DNA from: Mycolicibacterium celeriflavum
GTDB taxonomy: Bacteria; Actinomycetota; Actinomycetes; Mycobacteriales; Mycobacteriaceae
Reading direction: 5' to 3'
Length of the DNA: 64,000 bases
Assembly (NCBI RefSeq): GCF_010731795.1
Contig: NZ_AP022591.1
Coordinates: 3,782,001-3,846,000 of the forward strand
The notes beneath the pieces are model-generated. The model did no database searches and had not been told where the DNA came from. It worked only from the letters and a program-made list of their open reading frames with translations. Of the stretch, positions 7,770 to 18,197 are shown one piece after another (within the stretch, counting starts at the first letter, position 1; the number at the start of each line of letters is the position of its first letter). Made by a program: the position numbers and the translations under genes.

Positions 7770-8335
7770 TGCTTGCGGCACTGCTTCTCGCAGGTGCGCT
7801 GCTTGTCGGCGGTGTTGACGGCCGGGTGCGGTTGCGGGGCACTGCGATCGCGTCGCCGGCGATGCCCGACGCGGGCCGGTCGGGCGATCCGCTGGCGTTC
7901 GCTTCGGCGCTCGACGTGCTGGGCGCGTGCCTGCATTCGGGAATGGCCGTGTCGAGCGCCGCGGCCGCTACGGCACCGTCGGCACCACCGCATTTGGCGC
8001 GGTTGTTGCTCCGCGCAGCAGACCTGCTTGCCCTGGGCGCCGACCCGTCGACAGCGTGGGCGACCCCGGCGGACGCAGACCGCCACGCCGACGCGCTGTT
8101 GCGGCTGGCGCGGCGGTCGGCGTCCTCGGGTACGGCGCTGGCGCAGGGCGTCACCGAGTTGGCGAGCCGATCCCGTGACGACGCGGCGGACGCGGCCCGC
8201 GCCGCTGCCGAGCGGGCGTCGGTCTTGATCGCCGGCCCGCTGGGCGTGTGTTACCTGCCCGCGTTCCTGTGCCTGGGCATCGTGCCCGTGGTCGCCGGCC
8301 TGGCCGGCGACGTGCTGCAGTCAGGAATCTGGTGA
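7766..8335 (+). CDS. TadC-like inner-membrane pilus assembly protein (Rv3657c-like)
   Basis: 189 aa from ATG 7766, which overlaps the TadB-like stop (ATGATGC); a second ATG directly follows. It has an N-terminal hydrophobic segment, a GspF-like helical region rich in alanine and leucine, and a C-terminal hairpin of hydrophobic segments (LIAGPLGVCYLPAFLCLGIV). Together with the TadB-like protein it forms the membrane platform of the Tad system. It is followed within 25 bp by the pilin gene. Confidence 0.82.
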   Translation: MMLAALLLAGALLVGGVDGRVRLRGTAIASPAMPDAGRSGDPLAFASALDVLGACLHSGMAVSSAAAATAPSAPPHLARLLLRAADLLALGADPSTAWATPADADRHADALLRLARRSASSGTALAQGVTELASRSRDDAADAARAAAERASVLIAGPLGVCYLPAFLCLGIVPVVAGLAGDVLQSGIW

Positions 8336-8358
8336 ACGGCATCGAATGGGGAGGGAAA

Positions 8359-8565
8359 ATGAAGGTGCGCAACCGACTACGTGCATTGCACGCAAGACTG
8401 GCATTGCTGATGGTGGAGGACGACGGCATGTCGACCGTCGAGTACGCGATCGGGACGATCGCCGCCGCCGCGTTCGGCGCGATCCTGTACACGGTGGTCA
8501 CCGGCGACTCGATCGTCAGCGCCTTGACCAACATCATCAGCCGCGCGCTCAACACCAACGTCTAG
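8359..8565 (+). CDS. Flp-type pilin precursor (Rv3656c-like, DUF4244)
   Basis: A 68-aa prepilin. A basic leader (MKVRNRLRALHARLALLMVEDDG) precedes the class III cleavage motif DDG-MSTVEYAIG, with Glu at +5 and Tyr next to it, then a single hydrophobic helix. A strong purine-rich RBS (GGGGAGGG around 8348-8355) precedes ATG 8359. It is the likely structural subunit assembled by the upstream Tad-like proteins. No dedicated prepilin peptidase gene is visible in the window. Confidence 0.9.
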   Translation: MKVRNRLRALHARLALLMVEDDGMSTVEYAIGTIAAAAFGAILYTVVTGDSIVSALTNIISRALNTNV

Positions 8566-8888
8566 CCGGTGAGCGTGGCGCCGCCACGGTCGAGGCGGCA
8601 TTCGCGGTGGCCGCACTGGTTGCGGTGCTCATCCTGTGTACGGCTGGACTCGCGGCGGTGTCAACGCACATCCGCTGTGTGGACGCCGCCCGCGAGGCGG
8701 CACGGCTCACGGCCCGGGGTGATGACGGTGGTGATGTGGCACGCAATCTCGCGCCCGAAGGCGCCGCCGTGCTCATCCGCCGCGACGGCGACTTCGTCGT
8801 CGCCACCGTCACCGCGCGGTCCGCGATGCTGCCGGGGCTCACCGTCGAAGCGAAAGCAGTGGCGGCCGTGGAACCGGCTTTACGCTGA
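8566..8888 (+). CDS. TadE-like minor pilin (Rv3655c-like), start codon unresolved
   Basis: About 107 residues beginning LAGERGAATVEAAFAVAALV, the TadE signature (G-ATVE plus one hydrophobic helix), and ending at TGA 8886-8888. No ATG, GTG or TTG occurs in this frame between ATG 8346, which would overlap the whole pilin gene, and the signature itself. The nearby GTGs at 8569 and 8575 are in another frame. Either the start is non-canonical, translation is coupled or frameshifted from the pilin, or the sequence has an indel. Coordinates are therefore the supported body only. Confidence 0.72.
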
Positions 8889-9231
8889 CGATGGTTCGGC
8901 CACCCTGGTCGCGGTGGCGATGATCGCCGTGCTGCTGATGATCACCGTCGGCGCGGCATACCTCGGCGTGGCGGTGACAGCGCGGCACCGCGCTCAGGCC
9001 GCCGCCGATCTGGGCGCGTTGGCTGCCGCCCATCGGGTCGCCGCGGGTGCCGATGCGGCGTGTACGTGGGCCGTCGCGGTCGCCACCGCAATGCGAGCCG
9101 ACATGACCCAATGTGAGGTCGTCGATCTGGATGTGGTTGTCGCCGTCGATGTTTCGGTCAGACTGGGCCGATTCGGACTGGTTCCTGCGCGGGCGGTCGC
9201 CCGGGCAGGACCAGGGGATCCGGCGGGCTAG
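8884..9231 (+). CDS. TadE-like protein of the helicase/secretion neighbourhood (Rv3654c-like), start unresolved
   Basis: About 115 residues: ADDGSATLVAVAMIAVLLM, then a membrane helix, then ARHRAQAAADLGALAAAH, which is diagnostic of the small TadE-like family that sits between tad genes and an MrfA/SftH-type helicase in actinobacteria, as here. It overlaps the preceding TadE gene. In-frame GTG 8914 or ATG 8920 would cut off the conserved GSAT motif; no canonical start lies just upstream. Ends with TAG 9229-9231, sharing a CTAG palindrome with the convergent gene. Confidence 0.7.
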   Translation, partial: ADDGSATLVAVAMIAVLLMITVGAAYLGVAVTARHRAQAAADLGALAAAHRVAAGADAACTWAVAVATAMRADMTQCEVVDLDVVVAVDVSVRLGRFGLVPARAVARAGPGDPAG

Positions 9232-10259
9232 GGCTCGCCTGCGTGCCGACCCGTCTGCGCGACTTCCGTGGCGTCGGGTTGACGCAGCGTCGCCAGCGCC
9301 GCATACACGTCGTCGTCGAGTTCGACCCGATTCACGGTCACATGCACCGGCGTCCATTCACTGCCGCCGACCCCGGTCATCCGCAGCACACCGGTGGCGA
9401 CGCCGGCGGTGAATTCGGTTGCCATCCGCTCCATCTCGGCGCGATCGGCAGGGTGCACCGCGTGCTCGCCCGCCAGGCTGATCCGCCAGTCGAAAAACGG
9501 TGCGGGCTCGTCGAGCCACTTCAGCAGGGTCCAGTTCGTCGGGTCCACCAACGCGCGGTGCACCCCGGGTTGGGCCAGCCCGTTGAGGATTCGCTGCGCC
9601 AGATGGTCCTGCTGCGGCGCCGATTCTTCGTGCTCGCTACGCCAGTTCATCGCCCGGCACAGCAGCCGATCCGGGCCGTCGTCGCGGGGTTCGGAGACCG
9701 TGCGGATGACGAAGCCGACCGTGATCGGCTCACCGCGGTAGTCGGTGACGTCCCACGCGCTGCAGAACGTCGTGCCCGGCTCGCGTTGGATCGCCATCGT
9801 GAGCACCTTGGCCTCGCTCGGGTTGAGCTCACGCATCGGCAGATCGTCGGCGAAGGTGCGGTTCTGCGTTGGCTCCTTCCGTGTATCCCAGCCGCTGTTG
9901 AACAGCGATTCCTCGGTGGTGGTGGCGGTCCCGGTATCGAGATCCCACAACAGCGGTCCAGGCACGGGCCGCTGCGGCGGTTCCATGTCCGGCGGCCCGA
10001 TCCAGATGTGCACGCCGTGGATGCGGCCGTCGGTCATCTGCACCACCTCCGTGCGGATGACGCGGTCGTTCTTGGGCGTGATGCTGCTCAGGCCCTGTCG
10101 CGCCCGCACCGTTTCCCCGATAGCGGTCTGCACGGCCATCAGGTGGGGATTACGCCGCAGGAACGCACCCACCGGAATTAAATTCTGGGTTCGACGGCCC
10201 TGCGCGACCACGACGGGCTCGCTGCCCAGCGTCTCCACGAGCAGCCAGTCGTGGGTCAT
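9228..10259 (-). CDS. PAS/GAF-domain-like protein (Rv3651-like)
   Basis: 343 aa, matching the size and position of Rv3651 (345 aa), for which a three-domain PAS-GAF-PAS type structure is known. Visible features: an N-terminal MTHDWLLVETLG with QNLIPVGAFLRRNPHL, a central DGRIHGVHIWIG strand pair typical of a PAS/GAF sheet, and a C-terminal FFDWRISLAGEHAVH followed by GVGGSEWTPVHVTVNRVELD, again a sheet-like pattern. No effector domain, membrane segment or catalytic motif is visible, so it is probably a sensor or scaffold. ATG 10259 starts it. It is convergent with the tad operon and downstream of the helicase gene on the same strand. Confidence 0.8.
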   Translation of the reverse strand: MTHDWLLVETLGSEPVVVAQGRRTQNLIPVGAFLRRNPHLMAVQTAIGETVRARQGLSSITPKNDRVIRTEVVQMTDGRIHGVHIWIGPPDMEPPQRPVPGPLLWDLDTGTATTTEESLFNSGWDTRKEPTQNRTFADDLPMRELNPSEAKVLTMAIQREPGTTFCSAWDVTDYRGEPITVGFVIRTVSEPRDDGPDRLLCRAMNWRSEHEESAPQQDHLAQRILNGLAQPGVHRALVDPTNWTLLKWLDEPAPFFDWRISLAGEHAVHPADRAEMERMATEFTAGVATGVLRMTGVGGSEWTPVHVTVNRVELDDDVYAALATLRQPDATEVAQTGRHAGEP

Positions 10260-10511
10260 GGTGACACTTTACCGGCGGGCGTGTGGGGCCCTCCCGGCTT
10301 GGAAGGATGCGGAATTCGTTGCGATTCGGCGGCGTCGCGACTTCCGGGGCGTCTCGTTGCCCCCGTCGGGAGTTGCAACCGCCTCATCAACGAGGTAGTT
10401 TTCGTCTGCGCCCGGGTTCCGGGATTGGGAACGGATCGCGTCGTTCGGCCGTTCCCCGCAAGGTTCGCGCTCGGTGGCCATTTCCCGGCCCCAGACCGCG
10501 GACACCGTGGG

Positions 10512-10538
10512 GGGCGATCGTCGAGGGGTCGATCGCCC
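10512..10538 (-). terminator. Hairpin downstream of the helicase gene
   Basis: A perfect 9-bp stem (GGGCGATCG 10512-10520 with CGATCGCCC 10530-10538) and 9-nt loop lies 13 nt past the helicase stop. The rest of the 292-bp gap (10260-10551) should hold the promoter of the Rv3651-like gene; nothing else stands out there. Confidence 0.5.
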
Positions 10539-10551
10539 TTCGCACGGTCCG

Positions 10552-12879
10552 TCACGGCGAGCCGCCGGAAATCTCACGGAGTACGAGGCGCAGCACCCGC
10601 ACCGCACCATCCTTGTCCAGCGGGTCGTTTCCGTTGCCGCACTTGGGCGACTGCACGCAGGACGGGCATCCCGCAGGACATTCGCACGCCTCGATCGCAT
10701 CGGCCGTCGCCGCCCACCAGGTGGCAAGCCTGCGGAATCCGCGGTCGGCGAAGCCCGCGCCGCCGGGGTAGCCGTCGTAAACGAAGATCGTCGGCAATCC
10801 TCCCACCGGCCCGATCGCCGTCGACACTCCGCCGATGTCGCCACGGTCGCAACTGGCGACCAGCGGCAGAAGCCCGATAGCCGCGTGTTCTGCGGCGTGA
10901 AGCGCGCCGGGCACTCGAAGTAGATCGAGGCCGTTGTGCTGCAACACCTCTGGAGTGATCGTGCACATCACCGCGATGGTGTCCAGCGTGCGGGTGGGCA
11001 TCTCGAGTTCGACGAAGTCGATCACCTCGCCCGTCAATCGACGGCGCAGATAGCCGATCACCGTATTGGTCACCGAGACCGGCACGAGCCCAACAGTCAC
11101 CGGACCGAACGTCTTTCGCTCTCCCTCGCCGGTGACCGAGATGTCGGCCACTTCTCGGGCGGACGTGGTGTAGCCCGGGTCGTCCGCGTGCACGAACGCC
11201 ACGCCGTCTTCGAAGTCGAGGGAGTCGACGACGTAGCTCTCGCCCTGGTGCAGATACACGGCGCCCGGGTGCACCGAGGCGGGCGCCTGCCCCGCACCCG
11301 TGCTGCCCAGCATGCGGCCGGTACCGGCCTCCAGGATCGCGATCTGTCCGCCCGATCCGCCGCGGATGTCCACGGCCGGATGCGGATCCATGCCGGGGGT
11401 GGGGAAGTAGCCGTTCGCCCGGCGGCGCAGGAGTCCGTCGTCGACGAGTGCTCCGGCGACCGCCTCGGCATTCCACATCCGCACCTCGGCATCCGTCAGC
11501 GCAAGTTCGGTGGCCGCGCACAGCAGTTGCGGCCCAAGCACGTAGGGGTTCGTCGGATCGATGACGACGCGTTCGATCGGCTTGTCCAGCAGGGCGGCCG
11601 GGTGGTGCACCAGGTAGGTGTCCAGCGGGTCGTCGCGGGCGATCAACACGATCAGCGCGCCCTGCCCGCGGCGGCCCGACCGGCCGGCCTGCTGCCAGAA
11701 CGACGTCACAGTGCCCGGGAACCCGGCGAGTACCACGGCGTCCAGACCCGCGATGTCCACACCCAACTCCAGGGCGTTCGTCGTCGCCAATCCCCGCAGT
11801 TCCCCATCGGCCAGAGCGCGTTCGAGCGCGCGACGGTCTTCGGCGAGATAACCGGCGCGATAGGACGCCACCCGGTCGGCGAGATCCGGCGCGCGCTCCT
11901 GCAGCCGGGCTCTCGCGCCGAGTGCCGTCAGTTCGGCGCCGCGGCGCGACCGCACGAACGTGAGCATCCGGGCGCCTTCGGCGATCAGGTCGGCCATCAC
12001 GCCGGCGGCCTCAGCGCCGGCCGAACGCCTTACCGGAGCCCCGTTTTCACCCACCGCATCCTCGAGCAGCGGCGGCTCCCACAGTGCAACGGTGCGCGCA
12101 CCCTGCGGCGACCCGTCCTCGGTCACTTCGACGACAGTCTGGCCGATCAGTTCGGAGGCCGTTTGCGCAGGCGCGGCGGTCGTCGCGCTGGCGAAAATCA
12201 CCGTCGGCATACTGCCGGTGGCCGAGTATCTCGCGCACAACCGCAGCAGGCGTCGCAGCACCATCGCCACGTTCGAGCCGAAAATACCTCGGTAGTAATG
12301 GCATTCGTCGACGACGAGGTAGCGCAGGTGACGTAGGAACACCGCCCAGCGGGCATGGTTGCGCAGCAGCGACAGGTGAATCATGTCGGGGTTGGAGAAC
12401 AGCCAGCGCGACCGTTCGCGCGCGAAGCGCCGCACGTCACCAGGGCTGTCGCCGTCGTAGGCGCACGGGGCGACGTCGGGCAGCGGCACAGCCTCGGTGA
12501 GCGCCACCGCGGTTCGGAGTTGGTCGTGGCCGAGCGCCTTCGTCGGCGACAGGTACAGCACCCGGGCCCGCGGATCTGCTTTCAAGTCCGTCAATATGGG
12601 GAGTTGGTAGGCCAGCGACTTACCCGATGCCGTGCCGGTGCACAGCACCACGTGGCGGCCGGCGTGGGCGAGCTCCGCCGCGGCGAGCTGATGTGACCAC
12701 GGGGACTCGATGCCCCGATCAACGAACGCCCGCACCACATCTGAGTCGGCCCACCGCGGCCACCCCTGCGGACGGCCCTGGCGCGGCGGAAGATCCGCCA
12801 CGTGACGCAGCGGATTCTGCCCGCCCCGCCCGGTGCCTTCGACCGCGCAAGCAAGCAGCTCGCGGCCGAAATCAACCAT
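10552..12879 (-). CDS. SF2 DNA helicase of the MrfA/YprA-SftH type with DUF1998 (Rv3649-like)
   Basis: 775 aa, full length. The helicase core runs from about residue 60 to 430, with Q-like SPWSHQLAAAELA, Walker A CTGTASGKSLAYQLP, motif Ia YLSPTKALGHDQL, the DEAH-box variant VVDECHYYRG, motif III FASATT and motif VI QQAGRSGRRGQ. The C-terminus carries the DUF1998 tetracysteine cluster CECPAGCPSCVQSPKCGNGN, which binds metal in relatives. Family members are 3'-5' DNA translocases; Bacillus MrfA acts in mitomycin C repair. The gene begins at ATG 12879 and is divergent from cspA. Confidence 0.92.
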   Translation of the reverse strand: MVDFGRELLACAVEGTGRGGQNPLRHVADLPPRQGRPQGWPRWADSDVVRAFVDRGIESPWSHQLAAAELAHAGRHVVLCTGTASGKSLAYQLPILTDLKADPRARVLYLSPTKALGHDQLRTAVALTEAVPLPDVAPCAYDGDSPGDVRRFARERSRWLFSNPDMIHLSLLRNHARWAVFLRHLRYLVVDECHYYRGIFGSNVAMVLRRLLRLCARYSATGSMPTVIFASATTAAPAQTASELIGQTVVEVTEDGSPQGARTVALWEPPLLEDAVGENGAPVRRSAGAEAAGVMADLIAEGARMLTFVRSRRGAELTALGARARLQERAPDLADRVASYRAGYLAEDRRALERALADGELRGLATTNALELGVDIAGLDAVVLAGFPGTVTSFWQQAGRSGRRGQGALIVLIARDDPLDTYLVHHPAALLDKPIERVVIDPTNPYVLGPQLLCAATELALTDAEVRMWNAEAVAGALVDDGLLRRRANGYFPTPGMDPHPAVDIRGGSGGQIAILEAGTGRMLGSTGAGQAPASVHPGAVYLHQGESYVVDSLDFEDGVAFVHADDPGYTTSAREVADISVTGEGERKTFGPVTVGLVPVSVTNTVIGYLRRRLTGEVIDFVELEMPTRTLDTIAVMCTITPEVLQHNGLDLLRVPGALHAAEHAAIGLLPLVASCDRGDIGGVSTAIGPVGGLPTIFVYDGYPGGAGFADRGFRRLATWWAATADAIEACECPAGCPSCVQSPKCGNGNDPLDKDGAVRVLRLVLREISGGSP

Positions 12880-13157
12880 CGATCGCCCTCCTGAGAACCG
12901 CTATTTGATGAATTGTTCCCCACTTGCCAGCGCCGAGACTGTACGCAGCAGCAACGAACGTGATTGACTTAGCGCGGTCGCAGCTTCTGTGTTCGTGTAT
13001 CAGCACTCGCAGGATCGACGTTGCGATCGCGGTTCCTGCGAGGGTTGTAGGTCGGGTCGAGTTCCGAGCTTCCACGAAGGAGAGCGGTCGGAACGGGCCC
13101 GGTGTACCGAAACACGGTGGACCGCACCCGGTGAATAAGAGAAGGAAACAACAGGAA
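12880..13157 (+). promoter_or_regulatory. Divergent promoter region and long cspA leader
   Basis: A 278-bp gap between the helicase start and cspA. TTGACT near 12963 is a plausible -35 for cspA, but I see no clean -10. That would leave a leader of well over 100 nt, as is usual for cold-shock mRNAs. AGAAGGAAAC (13139-13148) contains the likely SD for cspA. No ORF of quality is present. Confidence 0.4.
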
Positions 13158-13361
13158 ATGCCACAGGGAACTGTGAAGTGGTTCAACGCGGAGAAGGGCT
13201 TCGGCTTCATCGCCCCGGAGGACGGCTCCGCCGACGTTTTTGTCCACTACACGGAAATTCAGGGCAGCGGCTTCCGCACCCTGGAAGAGAACCAGAAGGT
13301 TGAGTTCGAGGTTGGCCAGAGCCCCAAGGGGCCGCAGGCCACGGGTGTTCGGGCCGTCTAG
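13158..13361 (+). CDS. cspA: Cold-shock protein CspA
   Basis: A 67-aa single cold-shock domain (OB fold), the size of Rv3648c. RNP1 is KGFGFI and RNP2 is VFVHY; the opening GTVKWFNAEKGFGFIAP is canonical. It binds single-stranded RNA/DNA and acts as an RNA chaperone in the cytoplasm. ATG 13158 is the only start that gives a normal CSP N-terminus; the frame runs further upstream without support. A strong terminator follows 24 bp after the stop. Confidence 0.97.
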   Translation: MPQGTVKWFNAEKGFGFIAPEDGSADVFVHYTEIQGSGFRTLEENQKVEFEVGQSPKGPQATGVRAV

Positions 13362-13384
13362 CGCGACCAACACGATCTGAGGGC

Positions 13385-13425
13385 AACACCCCGCGAGCAT
13401 CCGAGACCGGTTGCCGCGGGGTGTT
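13385..13425 (+). terminator. Terminator of cspA
   Basis: Perfect 11-bp stem: AACACCCCGCG (13385-13395) with CGCGGGGTGTT (13415-13425), 19-nt loop, immediately downstream of cspA. The stem ends in TGTT rather than a U run. Confidence 0.75.
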
Positions 13426-13491
13426 CGCCATTCCGGCGCGCTACGGCCCGGCCGACACGGTAGATGTCGGCGGCTGCCTTACTGTCGATTC

Positions 13492-14082
13492 GTGAGCCAG
13501 CTGTCGTTCTTCTCGGCGGAGTCGGTGCCCCCCGCGGTCACCGACCTCACCGGGCTGCTCGCCGCGCCCGGCCAGGTGGTGCTGGTCGGTTCGGGCGCAC
13601 AGCAGGCTGCGCGCCTGTCGGTCGTCGTCGATCAGATGTGGCGCGCCGAGGCCATCGCAGAGATGATCGTCGAGGCGGGCCTGCAGCCGGAGGTCGCGCG
13701 CACCGACGAGAACAATCCACTGGTGCGCACCACGGTCGACTCGCGGCTGGTCGCCATCGCCGCTGATTGGACCCGTGGAGCCGTCAAGACGGTGCCGCCG
13801 CAGTGGCTGCCCGGACCGCGGGAACTTCGGGCCTGGACGTTGGCGGCGGGAACGCCGGAGGCGGACCGGTATCTGCTCGGACTGGACCCGCATGCGCCGG
13901 ACACGCATGCGCCGCTCGCGTCGGCGATGATGCGGGTGGGGATCGCACCGACGTTGATCGGCACTCGAGGCTCGCGTCCGGCGCTGCGGATCAGCGGTCG
14001 CCGACGGCTGTCGCGCCTGGTAGAGAACGTGGGGGAACCGCCGGGCAACGTGGAGGCGTTCCACCAATGGCCGCGTATTTGA
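13492..14082 (+). CDS. Conserved hypothetical protein (Rv3647c-like)
   Basis: 196 aa from GTG 13492 (VSQLSFFSAESVPPAV), close to the 192 aa remembered for Rv3647c. No catalytic motif is recognised. It has an N-terminal segment APGQVVLVGSGAQQAARLSVVV resembling a nucleotide-fold strand-loop, a region DQMWRAEAIAEMI typical of helix packing, and a basic C-terminus with RISGRRRLSRLVENVGEPP. No membrane helix. It sits between cspA and topA on the same strand, separated from topA by 134 bp that should contain the topA promoter. Function unknown. Confidence 0.82.
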   Translation: MSQLSFFSAESVPPAVTDLTGLLAAPGQVVLVGSGAQQAARLSVVVDQMWRAEAIAEMIVEAGLQPEVARTDENNPLVRTTVDSRLVAIAADWTRGAVKTVPPQWLPGPRELRAWTLAAGTPEADRYLLGLDPHAPDTHAPLASAMMRVGIAPTLIGTRGSRPALRISGRRRLSRLVENVGEPPGNVEAFHQWPRI

Positions 14083-14216
14083 CGGCCGTACAGAGGGGGG
14101 CCAGTTTGCGTCGGCTCGCGCGGGGTGCGAAATTGTCAGTTGCCGACGGGGTCGACGAGCCGCCGAGTGCGGAACCCGGCGCCGTGGGCGACTGAAGAAG
14201 TGGAGCGTAAGTAAAG

Positions 14217-17021
<2,805 letters not shown>

Positions 17022-17033
17022 CGCGGCTTTGCG

Positions 17034-18197
17034 TCACGTCGAACTGACGTGCATGTCGGGCCTCACCCACGCGTTGACGAGCGGCACGCCTTCCCACGCC
17101 CCGCCACGGGCGATCGCGATGACGGCGTGGGGACGGTCGAAGGTGATCTCGACGCGTCGGACGGTGCGCTCGACGAACGCCGGGCGGCCCAGGGCCACAC
17201 CGAATGCGGTGACGGCGGCAGCACTGAACCCGTGTTCGTCGTAGGCCGCCGTGGCGGCCTGGGTGCACTCGGTCGGGCCGCCGAGTTCGGGCGCAACATC
17301 GGCCAGCGACTTGGCGATCTCGGTCACGCCGGGGGCGCCGGTCAGCTTGCTGAGCGCATCGGCACGCCAGCGCGGCAGGCGGCTGCGCCACAGATTGTCG
17401 AAGTCGTTGGGCGCATCCCATTCGAGGAACGTCTCGGTCGTTTCCCGTACGGTCCAGGCGTGCCCGTCGATCAGTTCCCCGCCGGGGTGCTCGCCGTGCC
17501 GCAGCTCCCCGCCGTCTAGCCGGGCGACGACCTCATCGACGGCGCGCCAAACATCGTGCGACGGAACCTCTTGTGCAGCAATGATGCTCAGGACATCGAC
17601 GCCATCCTCGCTGAGCGGCTTGGCGACGGCGACCGGTCCCGCAGCGCGGGTGTCGACGAGGGCCTGCAGTTCGCCGACGAGGACCAGTAGGCCGTCGCGC
17701 TTGGCGAGTTCGGTTGTCCAGCGCGGCTGAAGGACAAGCGCGGTGGCGAGAACGAGTAGCGTCGCGGGACTGATCTGCAACGGGAACCGCTCGATGAGGC
17801 CGCGGGTGTGCTCGGCCGCCCACCGGTCAAGGCCGGCCTGGTCGGGCAGCTCGTCGGGTGCGGTTGCCAGCCCGGCCGGGACCGGGACGCGCGACCATGC
17901 GCCGAGCGCGACGCCGACGGTGGGGTGCGGAGCGGCGAGGAGTTCGGCGGCCAACGCAGCGGCGTCGTCGCAGGGCACACCGAGCACATCGGCGAGCTGG
18001 GCCCGATGAGCGCTGGACGCCACCGGGGCAAGGTTCGCCAGCAGTAGCCACAACCCCGCGTAAGAAGCGACCGGTGCTTCCGCCATGCCTAGGGCCGCGC
18101 GAGCCAGATCGGCATACCGCGTGATCAGACCTGCGCTGCCCGGCGAGACGGTGGCCTCCGGTTCCGAGGAATCGTCGGCACCGGATCCGCCGGTCAC
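17034..18197 (-). CDS. Serpin-like protein
   Basis: 387 aa, within the serpin size range. The N-terminal NLAPVASSAHRAQLADVLG resembles serpin helices B-D, and the C-terminal AATAAYDEHGFSAAAVTAFGV plus VEITFDRPHAVIAIA and EGVPLVNAWV matches the hinge, reactive-centre and final strand pattern of the fold. No signal peptide or membrane segment is evident, so a cytoplasmic location is likely. The hinge is not a clean inhibitory consensus, so protease inhibition is unproven. It starts at GTG 18197, whose last two bases begin the TGA of the adenylate cyclase gene: the two are translationally coupled. I know of no serpin at this place in M. tuberculosis. Confidence 0.72.
   Translation of the reverse strand: MTGGSGADDSSEPEATVSPGSAGLITRYADLARAALGMAEAPVASYAGLWLLLANLAPVASSAHRAQLADVLGVPCDDAAALAAELLAAPHPTVGVALGAWSRVPVPAGLATAPDELPDQAGLDRWAAEHTRGLIERFPLQISPATLLVLATALVLQPRWTTELAKRDGLLVLVGELQALVDTRAAGPVAVAKPLSEDGVDVLSIIAAQEVPSHDVWRAVDEVVARLDGGELRHGEHPGGELIDGHAWTVRETTETFLEWDAPNDFDNLWRSRLPRWRADALSKLTGAPGVTEIAKSLADVAPELGGPTECTQAATAAYDEHGFSAAAVTAFGVALGRPAFVERTVRRVEITFDRPHAVIAIARGGAWEGVPLVNAWVRPDMHVSST

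Noticed and set aside
10936..12336. A 466-codon plus-strand frame
   Set aside because: Shadow of the helicase gene, whose motifs are unambiguous on the minus strand.
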